A DNA stretch of 5,987 nt, from the NCBI GenBank assembly GCA_013696835.1, contig JACCXV010000397.1, positions 1-5,987 of the forward strand, given 5' to 3'. A program made the position numbers and the translations under genes. The notes below the pieces were generated by a model. The model saw only the letters and a list, made by a program, of their open reading frames with translations. It had not been told where the DNA came from and made no database searches. This DNA is from Gemmatimonadota bacterium (lineage in GTDB: Bacteria > Gemmatimonadota > Gemmatimonadetes > JACCXV01). The first letter of the stretch is position 1, and every line of letters starts with the position of its first letter. Below, piece by piece: positions 1 to 5,987 of this stretch.

Positions 1-2286
1 GTGGAGATCGTGGCTACCGACCCGGTGACCTACGGGTGCGCTCTGGATGCCCTCACCGCGTCGTTGAACGTGCCCGTCACGTTCGGCGTCGGGCTTCCCC
101 TCGAACGCAGCCGCGTAGGTCGCCTTCTGCGGACGTACCTCCTCTGGATCGAGCAGGGGTTCCACGCCCAGCCGCTGGTTCAAGCACTCGCTCGCGGGGA
201 GCTCCATCCGCCTGCCGTGGGGGGCGACCAGCCTTCGGGCGCCCAGGTCGCCCGCATGCTGCGTGATCTGCGGATCGGGTGGGGTCGTTCGCGCTACGCG
301 GCGGCCCTCGACGGCCTGCCCGAGCGCGGCCGCCAAGAGGAGCAATCCCGGGCGCGCCACGAAGGCCCCGAGTCCAGCGACGCGGAGAGGGCACGCCGGA
401 TCGCCGGACGCGAGCAGGCGCGGCGCTCGCTGGAAATCCTGTTGAAGGAGCTTCTGGCGTCGATGCCCACCTCCATTGGAGGGCAGGGCGACGAATCGAA
501 GCAAACGGCCGTGTCTGCTGCCGAAATCGCCGGGGGCGCGGCACGCTTCCTCGAGCTCTTCAAGCCGCGTCCCGGAACCGAGGAAGAGGAGGCCCTGCGG
601 CGGGTCAACGAGAGGCTGTTGCGCGTTCAGGCCGCCTGCGGTCGGCGCACCGCGCTCTCGGCTGCGATCGCGGAGCTGAGGGCCCGGCTCCGGCTCCGGG
701 TCCCCCGGGTGGGCACGCTTGGGCCGCTCCCCTGGACCTCGGCCGCCGGTGCGCTCCACCTGACGGACATCGAACACGGCGGCCGGTCCGGCCGGCCGTG
801 CACCTTCGTCGTGGGGCTGGATGCGGACCGCGTGACGGCTGGGAGTAGACAGGACCCCATCCTGCCGGACTCCGATCGCGAAGGGATTCACGCTTCGCCG
901 GACGCGCTCCTCGCGGGAGCGTTGCTGCCGACACGCCCAGACCGACTCATGGCGAAGCGTTACGAGCTCGCCGCGATGCTGGCCTCGCTGCGGGGAGAGG
1001 TCACGCTTTCGTATGCCGCCTGGGACTCAGCCACCGGCAGCCTGCTGGCTCCCGATCCCGTCCTGCTGCAGGCGCTGCGGGTCCGGGACCGAGATGACCG
1101 GCGCAGCTTCGACGATCTGCAGCTCGCCCTCGGAGCTCCCGTTTCGCCGGTGCCCTCGCACCAGGGTGCGATCGACGCTGCGGACGTCTGGATGGGAACC
1201 ATCTCCCGGGGTTCGACGCTGCTCGGGGGCGTCGACCTCGTGCGGAAGTCGTTCGCCGGTCTTGCCGCGGGACTTCGCGCGCGGGAGGCTCGCATGGGCT
1301 CCGCCCTGACTTCCTTCCACGGTCACTTGCCGGCAGCCGGCGTTCTCACGGGGGCCGGACGCGAGAGGCCCTTCTCTCCATCGGAGTTGCAGAAGCTGGC
1401 GGCGTGTCCGCTCTCGTGGTTCTACAAGTACGCGCTGCGCGTCCGCAAGCTCGAAGATCCGGAGTATGTAGCCGGCCAGTGGCTCACGCCGCTCGAACGA
1501 GGAGAGATCCTGCACAGTGTATTTGAGGGCTTCGGGGTGGAATGCCGCGACGGAGGGATTGACGTGGCGTCACTCGAGGCCGACGAAATCCTCGAGCGCG
1601 TCGTCCAGCATGAGCTCGCAGGGGCACGGGCGAGAGTGCCGCCGCCGAGTCCGATCGCCATGGAGTCCGAAGCCGAGGAGGTTCGCGATGCGGCCCGCGT
1701 GTTTTTGACCATGGAAAGGGAGAACCGGGAAGGTAGCTGGCAGTGGTTCGAACTGCCGTTCGGCCGTGAAGGCAGCCCGCCGGCCATGATCCGGCTTCCC
1801 TCCGGCCGGGTGGTGCCGTTCCGGGGTCAGGTGGATCGAGTGGATCGCCTTCCGGATGGAAGGTTGCGCGTGATCGATTACAAGACCGGCAAGGTGTTCG
1901 AGAACGAGTGGGACGCTCCCTTCGGCGGAGGCCGTCAAATCCAGCCGGGAATCTATGCGCGTGCCGTCGAAGGAGTCCTGGGGAGGGAGGTCGCGAGCTT
2001 CGAGTACCGCTTCCCAAGCGGGAGGGGCCTGGGTGTCATCCAGACGCACCGCACGGACGAACTGGAGGCGACGCTCGCGATTGCCGAAGACCTTCTGGGT
2101 CTGATCGAGGCTGGCGTCTTCGTGGCCACGGATGAAGCGGCCGACTGCACGTGGTGTGATTTCCGCCCGATCTGCCGGGTTCAAACCAAAGGGTGGGACA
2201 CAACCTCTCCTCGTGCAGCCTGGAGCAGGGAGCACCGAACGCTTCCAGAGTATTCCACCCTCGTGCGGCTCAGGGCCAAAACTTGA
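1..2286 (+). CDS. addB: AddB-like helicase-nuclease subunit with PD-(D/E)XK nuclease and Fe-S cluster (5' truncated)
   Basis: This is the nuclease/scaffold subunit of an AddAB (RecBCD-type) enzyme, which resects double-strand breaks in the cytoplasm. The visible 761 residues begin inside the protein: the first residues already look like the middle of the helicase-like part. Known AddB proteins run to about 1,000-1,170 residues, so the codon at base 1 is not the start. A UvrD-like but degenerate region includes CTFVVGLDADR from residue 267. The RecB-type nuclease domain follows, with H505, D612, D626-Y-K628 and Q648-x3-Y652, so its catalytic set looks complete. C469 together with C716-x2-C719-x5-C725 matches the four-cysteine 4Fe-4S arrangement of AddB. 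The stop codon overlaps the start of the addA-like gene, indicating an operon. No Walker A motif is visible in this part; the N-terminus, where AddB proteins may carry one, is outside the window. A stand-alone RecB-family nuclease is the alternative, but the AddA neighbour argues against it. Confidence 0.88.
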   Translation: MEIVATDPVTYGCALDALTASLNVPVTFGVGLPLERSRVGRLLRTYLLWIEQGFHAQPLVQALARGELHPPAVGGDQPSGAQVARMLRDLRIGWGRSRYAAALDGLPERGRQEEQSRARHEGPESSDAERARRIAGREQARRSLEILLKELLASMPTSIGGQGDESKQTAVSAAEIAGGAARFLELFKPRPGTEEEEALRRVNERLLRVQAACGRRTALSAAIAELRARLRLRVPRVGTLGPLPWTSAAGALHLTDIEHGGRSGRPCTFVVGLDADRVTAGSRQDPILPDSDREGIHASPDALLAGALLPTRPDRLMAKRYELAAMLASLRGEVTLSYAAWDSATGSLLAPDPVLLQALRVRDRDDRRSFDDLQLALGAPVSPVPSHQGAIDAADVWMGTISRGSTLLGGVDLVRKSFAGLAAGLRAREARMGSALTSFHGHLPAAGVLTGAGRERPFSPSELQKLAACPLSWFYKYALRVRKLEDPEYVAGQWLTPLERGEILHSVFEGFGVECRDGGIDVASLEADEILERVVQHELAGARARVPPPSPIAMESEAEEVRDAARVFLTMERENREGSWQWFELPFGREGSPPAMIRLPSGRVVPFRGQVDRVDRLPDGRLRVIDYKTGKVFENEWDAPFGGGRQIQPGIYARAVEGVLGREVASFEYRFPSGRGLGVIQTHRTDELEATLAIAEDLLGLIEAGVFVATDEAADCTWCDFRPICRVQTKGWDTTSPRAAWSREHRTLPEYSTLVRLRAKT
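2272..2286 (+). promoter_or_regulatory. Ribosome binding site and TTGA stop-start overlap coupling addB to addA
   Basis: AGGG at 2272-2275 sits seven bases before a TTG codon at 2283-2285. The last two bases of that codon and the next A form the TGA stop of the upstream gene. Such four-base overlaps (commonly ATGA) are typical of translational coupling by terminating and re-initiating ribosomes, which suits subunits needed in equal amounts. The site is what decides the addA start. It is inferred rather than proven, since the AGGG match is short. Confidence 0.55.
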
Positions 2287-5200
2287 TCGCCCCAACGCCT
2301 CCACCGGCGGAGGTGTCCGCCGCCCGCAGCGCGGATCCGCCGGACTGGGCGGAGCGTGAGCGCGTTCGTCGGGACCTGACCGGGAATCTGCTGGTTGAGG
2401 CGGGCGCGGGGTCGGGGAAAACCACGGCCCTGGTGAGCCGGATGTTGGCACTCGTCGAGAGCGGCGTCGAGGTACGGCGTCTTGCGGCGGTCACGTTCAC
2501 GCGCAAGGCCGCGGGAGAGCTGTCTCAAAAATTCCGCGGCGGGCTCGAGAAGGCGTTCCACGCTGCCACCGTGGCACGCTCGCCCACGGCGGCATCCCTC
2601 GATCGGGCGTTACGCGAAATCGATCAATCCTTCATCGGAACCATCCACGCCTTTTGCGCCACCTTGCTGCGCGAGCATCCTTTGGAGGCGCGCATCGACC
2701 CCGGGTTCACGGAGCTGGCCCCGATGGAGGCAGCGCGGCTCGCGCGGGAATTCTGGAACTGGCATCTGGATGCCCGGCATGCGGCGCGCGATCCAATCCT
2801 TCAGCGGCTGCAGGAGGTCGGACTGCAGGCTGCCGAGCTGGAGCGGGCGTTCGAGAGCATGCTCGACGATTCAGATGTGGTTTTTCCGTCCGGGGCCGTC
2901 CCGCCTCCTGACGCGACGGAGGCGAGGCGCGCGCTGCTCGATCTCCTGCGTGTCGCCGACCACCTCCTTCACGAGAAGCCATCCGAGTTGCCGACTGACG
3001 ATCTCCAGAAGATGCTGAAGCGGCTGGGATTCCTGCACCGCAGCACCGGCTGGAGGCGGGACCGACATTTCTTCGCGGCGCTCCAGGTGATGACGAAGGG
3101 GGGCTGCAAGCCGACGCAGAAGAACTGGTCCAACGATACGGAGACGAAGCGGGAGGTCGGCCGACTCGGGCGGGAGTTCCGTGCGTTCTACGATGACATC
3201 GCCACCCCTCTGTTGGAGCAGTGGTACGCCCATCGTTACAGTCATGTCATGGAGTTCCTCGATCCTCTCGTCCGTGACTTTCAGACCCACCGGCGCAGGA
3301 CGGGCAAGCTCACGTTCCAGGACCTCCTGCAGTTCGCGGCCGATCTGCTGCGGGAGCACCCTCGTGTCCGGGCGCGACTAGGGGAGCGCTTCCGCCACCT
3401 CCTGATCGACGAGTTCCAGGACACCGATCCTCTCCAGGCCGAGGTTTGCCTCCTGCTCGCTTCCGATCCCGTCGAGGGAAGCGACTGGCGCACCGTCGTA
3501 CCCAGACCCGGCTCGCTGTTCGTCGTCGGCGACCCGAAGCAAAGCATCTATCGATTCCGTCGTGCCGACATCGAGGTCTACGATCTCGTGTACCGCCGGT
3601 TCCGCGAGTTCGGGGACATCGTTCCCCTCACGGCGAACTTCCGTTCCGTACCTGTCATCGGTCGCTTCGTGGACGAGGTGTTCGCAGCGCGATTCGAGAC
3701 GGGCACACCCACGCCGCACCAAGCGGCGTTCGCGCCGATGAACACGGCGAGGCCCGAGAGCGGTGGGGTGTATCGCTACGACATCGATGCTGAAGACGGC
3801 CAGGAAAACCTGCGCGCGCTAGCCGAACGTGACGCCGAGCAGGTCGCAACGTGGATCGCGCGGCGTCTGCGGGAGGGCCGCAGCCCGCAGGACTTTCTGA
3901 TCCTGCCGTTCCGCAAGATGGCGGTGGAGTTCTACGCCGCAGCGCTGGAGCGCCGGGGCATCCCCGTGACTGCCTCCGGCGCGGGAATCGCGGTGACCGA
4001 GGAGCTCGAGGAGCTCACGGCACTTCTGCGCGCTCTGGCTGATCCCCAGGACGAGGTAGCGACGATGGCGGTTCTCGAAGGCCTGTTCTTCGGCCTTGAT
4101 CCAGCCGACCTCTGGGCCCACCGCGCCGCTGGGGGCTTCTTCAGCTACGATCGAGCCGGAAGCCACGCGGAGTCGCCCGTCGGCCGTGCGTTGGCTCAAC
4201 TGGCCCGGTGGTCCCGACTGGCTCGACATCTCCCTGTGGACACGGCGCTGCAGGCCATCGCACACGAGATCGGTCTGCTCCCTCTCGCCGCCGCCAGAGA
4301 GATGGGGGAGAGTCGTGCGGGCTCGCTCGTCCACGTCCTGGAGGCGGTGGGGACCGGTGCCATCCGCGGAGCTGCCGACTTGCGCGCTGCGATCGAGGCG
4401 GTTCAGGCGGCCATGGAGTCTCCGGAGATCGAGGCGCCGCTGCGGCCGGGGCGAACGGACGCCGTCCGCGTGATGAATCTTCACAAGGCGAAGGGACTGC
4501 AGGCGCCCATCGTGATCCTGCCGCACCCGATTGGCCACGAAGAGCGGTCGATCCAAAAGCACGTGCGGCGCACCGAGCGAGGAGCGGAGGGTTACCTGAG
4601 ACTCGTCGGCGAGAAGAAGCGAATCCTGGCGCAGCCCCTCGGGTGGACTCACTGGGAGACACGCGAGCGTGAATTCCAGAAGGCCGAGTTTCATCGGCTG
4701 CTCTACGTAGCCGCAACGCGCGCCATGGACGAGCTGGTCATCGCCCGATTCGAGCCGACACGCGACAAGTCGCCGTGGCGCGAGCTCGACGAGGAGTTAC
4801 AGCGTCATGGCGAACGCCTGGTCCTGCGCCCAGAGGCGCCGATCCCGCGCGAGCCCGCCTCCGCGTCCGCCGAGGAGGTTGCGGAGAGGATTCAGAGAGT
4901 CGAGCAAGCGCGTGAAGCCGCTGGATCTGCCGCCTTCCGGGTTGCCAGCGTGACCGGCGCAGCCAAGGAGGAGCTCGAGTTCCGCGGGTCCCAGGGGAAA
5001 GGGAAGGAGTGGGGCGACCTGGTGCACCAGGGGATCGCCGCCATGGGGAGGGGGCGAGAAGCCGACGACCTGCGGCGCTACTGCCGTGCGCTGCTGCGTT
5101 CCGCCCCCGAGCGGCCGGTGGACGCCGCAGGGGAGCCGGCGGAGTTGGAGGACCTTCTCGGTCTCCTGACCCGAGTGCGTGAATCCGAGCCCTGGCAGAT

Positions 5201-5477
5201 GCTGGCCGGTGCAGGCGCGCTCTGGGAGGTGGCGGTCGCGCGGCTCGAGGAGTGTGGGGACGATCCGCCGCAGCTGGTGACGGGGACAATCGACGCGCTT
5301 GCGATCGGCCAGGCCGGCGAGCCGTGGCGGGTGGTGGACTGGAAGACGGACGTGGCGGAAGGTGAGGAGTGGCAGGCGAGGGAGCGCGCCTATGCCCGCC
5401 AGGTCGAGGCGTATCGCGCGATCCTGATGGGCGTGCTCGGAGTCGAGTCGCAGGCGACGGTGGCTCGCGTGCGCTGA
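2283..5477 (+). CDS. addA: AddA-like UvrD-family helicase with C-terminal PD-(D/E)XK nuclease
   Basis: This is the motor and nuclease subunit of AddAB, an ATP-driven 3'-5' superfamily 1 helicase that unwinds broken DNA ends. With the TTG start it has 1,064 residues, somewhat shorter than Bacillus AddA (about 1,230). Helicase motifs in order: Walker A AGAGSGKTT (K46), Ia TFTRKAAGEL (71-80), GTIHAFC (119-125), Walker B DEFQDTD (376-382), III GDPKQSIYRFRRAD (416-429), IV LTANFRS (449-455), V MNLHKAKGLQ (731-740) and VI LLYVAATRAMDEL (806-818). The nuclease domain has H915, D1004, D1019-W-K1021 and Q1040-x3-Y1044, and the protein ends 20 residues later. The TTG at 2283 overlaps the addB-like stop as TTGA, with AGGG at 2272-2275 seven bases upstream. 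GTG at 2193 would add 30 residues lying in the addB-like coding sequence. GTG at 2313 is also possible. No in-frame ATG precedes Walker A. RecB is the alternative name, but the AddB partner supports AddA. Confidence 0.92.
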   Translation: MIAPTPPPAEVSAARSADPPDWAERERVRRDLTGNLLVEAGAGSGKTTALVSRMLALVESGVEVRRLAAVTFTRKAAGELSQKFRGGLEKAFHAATVARSPTAASLDRALREIDQSFIGTIHAFCATLLREHPLEARIDPGFTELAPMEAARLAREFWNWHLDARHAARDPILQRLQEVGLQAAELERAFESMLDDSDVVFPSGAVPPPDATEARRALLDLLRVADHLLHEKPSELPTDDLQKMLKRLGFLHRSTGWRRDRHFFAALQVMTKGGCKPTQKNWSNDTETKREVGRLGREFRAFYDDIATPLLEQWYAHRYSHVMEFLDPLVRDFQTHRRRTGKLTFQDLLQFAADLLREHPRVRARLGERFRHLLIDEFQDTDPLQAEVCLLLASDPVEGSDWRTVVPRPGSLFVVGDPKQSIYRFRRADIEVYDLVYRRFREFGDIVPLTANFRSVPVIGRFVDEVFAARFETGTPTPHQAAFAPMNTARPESGGVYRYDIDAEDGQENLRALAERDAEQVATWIARRLREGRSPQDFLILPFRKMAVEFYAAALERRGIPVTASGAGIAVTEELEELTALLRALADPQDEVATMAVLEGLFFGLDPADLWAHRAAGGFFSYDRAGSHAESPVGRALAQLARWSRLARHLPVDTALQAIAHEIGLLPLAAAREMGESRAGSLVHVLEAVGTGAIRGAADLRAAIEAVQAAMESPEIEAPLRPGRTDAVRVMNLHKAKGLQAPIVILPHPIGHEERSIQKHVRRTERGAEGYLRLVGEKKRILAQPLGWTHWETREREFQKAEFHRLLYVAATRAMDELVIARFEPTRDKSPWRELDEELQRHGERLVLRPEAPIPREPASASAEEVAERIQRVEQAREAAGSAAFRVASVTGAAKEELEFRGSQGKGKEWGDLVHQGIAAMGRGREADDLRRYCRALLRSAPERPVDAAGEPAELEDLLGLLTRVRESEPWQMLAGAGALWEVAVARLEECGDDPPQLVTGTIDALAIGQAGEPWRVVDWKTDVAEGEEWQARERAYARQVEAYRAILMGVLGVESQATVARVR

Positions 5478-5509
5478 CAGGGAAGATTATGCGAAGATCA
5501 CCGTGACCC

Positions 5510-5534
5510 CCGCGAGCCCCAGCATGGGGTGCGG
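5510..5534 (+). other. Small imperfect hairpin just after addA
   Basis: CCGC at 5510-5513 can pair with GCGG at 5531-5534. Then, past two unpaired bases (5514-5515), GCCCCA at 5516-5521 pairs with TGGGGT at 5525-5530 (one G-T wobble) around a three-base loop. It lies about 30 bases after the addA stop. No T-tract follows it, so it is not a classical terminator. It could stabilise the mRNA 3' end or be a chance product of high GC. Confidence 0.3.
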
Positions 5535-5543
5535 CGTGCAGGG

Positions 5544-5589
5544 AAAGAAAAAGGGGAGCCGGCGCGTGGCCGACTCCCCTCTGTTTTTT
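5544..5589. terminator. Bidirectional Rho-independent terminator between convergent genes
   Basis: The arms AGGGGAGCCGGC (5552-5563) and GCCGACTCCCCT (5569-5580) pair over 12 positions around a five-base loop, with a single C/A mismatch (5559 and 5573). A run of six T follows on the plus strand at 5584-5589, and an A-rich tract (5544-5552) precedes it, which reads as a T-tract on the minus strand. The hairpin can therefore end both the addBA transcript and the protease transcript. In the minus-strand RNA the mismatched pair becomes a G-U wobble and the T-tract directly abuts the stem, so that direction looks stronger. Confidence 0.85.
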
Positions 5590-5665
5590 CGTTGCGTTCC
5601 GTGGTCCGATTGCGGTGCGTCGAGCCGTGTGCCAGCGCCAGCCGTCGGCTCGATCCTGCTGCGCG

Positions 5666-5987
5666 TTAGTCCTGCAGCGCCTCCCACACGTTGACGAGCC
5701 CGTGCCCGTAGACGTCGTCGTCCCCGCGCGGGCCCAGATCCTCGGCACTCTCCTCCAGGATAGTGCGCAGCGTTCGGGGAGACACGTACGAGCCGTTCTT
5801 GCCGACGAGCTGCGCGGCCGCCCCGGCCACGTGCGGCGCCGCCATGCTCGTGCCCGCCGTGAAGACGAAGTTCGCCGGCAGGTCGAAGCTGAGCGGGCTC
5901 CACGTGCTGAGGATCAGGCTGCCGAGCGGAGGGAACGTGCCGCCGGGGGCGGAAAGGTCCACGATGTCCCCGCTGTTCGTGTAGATC
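5666..5987 (-). CDS. Subtilisin-family (S8) serine protease, C-terminal fragment
   Basis: These are the last 106 residues of a subtilase; the frame stays open to the window edge, so the gene begins beyond it. The fragment holds DLSAPGG, the strand-and-loop region before the active site, and GTSMAAPHVAG (GTSMAAPH at 5831-5854), the S8 signature with the catalytic serine codon at 5846-5848. It ends with DDDVYGHGLVNVWEAL, the usual last helix of the domain, followed by only Gln-Asp and TAA. The catalytic Asp, His and oxyanion Asn must lie upstream and cannot be checked. The GTG at 5960-5962 lies inside the conserved domain and is not the real start. Most such proteases are exported, but any signal peptide is outside the window. 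The protein has no added C-terminal sorting or repeat domain. It converges on addA, with no evident functional link. Confidence 0.92.
   Translation of the reverse strand, partial: IYTNSGDIVDLSAPGGTFPPLGSLILSTWSPLSFDLPANFVFTAGTSMAAPHVAGAAAQLVGKNGSYVSPRTLRTILEESAEDLGPRGDDDVYGHGLVNVWEALQD

Larger units (their letters stand above)
5478..5665. other. Convergent intergenic region
   Basis: This is the 188-base gap between the addA stop and the stop of the minus-strand protease gene. It contains the terminator hairpin at 5552-5580 and a weaker hairpin at 5510-5534. No credible coding region, promoter or RNA gene is visible. The short reading frames crossing it are rich in Arg and Pro and match no recognisable family. 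Because the flanking genes converge, neither needs a promoter here. Confidence 0.8.

Noticed and set aside
1..3. GTG at base 1 as a true start of the addB-like gene
   Set aside because: The first residues belong to the interior of the helicase-like region, and several hundred residues expected for AddB are missing, so the window simply begins within the gene.
2193..2282. Upstream GTG start for addA giving a 1,094-residue protein
   Set aside because: The added 30 residues lie in addB-like coding sequence and look unlike an AddA N-terminus. The TTG at 2283 has the stop-start overlap and a plausible ribosome binding site.
1570..2451. 293-codon minus-strand reading frame across the addB-addA junction
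   Set aside because: It is opposite the AddB nuclease and Fe-S motifs and the AddA Walker A region, which are clearly the real coding strand; its composition is Arg/Pro rich with no family signature.
3819..4694. 291-codon minus-strand reading frame inside addA
   Set aside because: It lies antisense to the conserved region that includes AddA helicase motif V, has low-complexity composition, and has no recognisable domain.
4738..5748. 336-codon minus-strand reading frame antisense to the end of addA and across the intergenic gap
   Set aside because: It is dominated by Arg, Pro and Ala, has no recognisable motif, runs through the terminator, and lies opposite the conserved AddA nuclease domain. 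It is a shadow of high GC.
5487..5903. 138-codon minus-strand reading frame overlapping the protease and terminator
   Set aside because: It is out of frame with the subtilase signature in the same region and would read through the terminator; the S8 motif fixes the correct frame.

Overview
The window is a slice of a GC-rich bacterial chromosome. Third codon positions are mostly G or C, and long spurious reading frames appear on both strands. It holds two co-oriented genes of the double-strand-break repair enzyme AddAB, a short convergent intergenic gap with a strong hairpin terminator, and the 3' end of a subtilisin-family protease gene on the minus strand. The protein styles fit an environmental GC-rich lineage, perhaps Gemmatimonadota, Candidatus Eisenbacteria or relatives. 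That is an impression only; no RNA gene or marker here fixes the taxonomy.

Layout: bases 1-2286 (+) encode the C-terminal 761 residues of an AddB-like protein: a degenerate helicase-like region followed by a PD-(D/E)XK nuclease domain framed by four iron-sulfur cysteines. Its start lies upstream of the window. Bases 2283-5477 (+) encode a complete AddA-like protein, a UvrD/Rep-type superfamily 1 helicase with its own C-terminal PD-(D/E)XK nuclease domain. The two genes share four bases (TTGA), so the second is probably translated by coupling to the first. Bases 5478-5665 are non-coding and contain a hairpin with A/T tracts on both sides that can serve both converging transcripts. Bases 5666-5987 (-) encode the last 106 residues of an S8 serine protease, including the catalytic serine.

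How they work together: AddA and AddB are expected to form one heterodimer that binds a broken DNA end, unwinds it with the AddA motor and cuts both strands with the two nuclease domains. This leaves a 3' tail for RecA loading. The protease is on the opposite strand, has a separate terminator and has no evident functional link. I found no mobile element, CRISPR array, tRNA, rRNA or undescribed system. The window reads as an ordinary housekeeping repair locus with some mildly unusual details: a TTG start, variant helicase motifs and an asymmetric bidirectional terminator.
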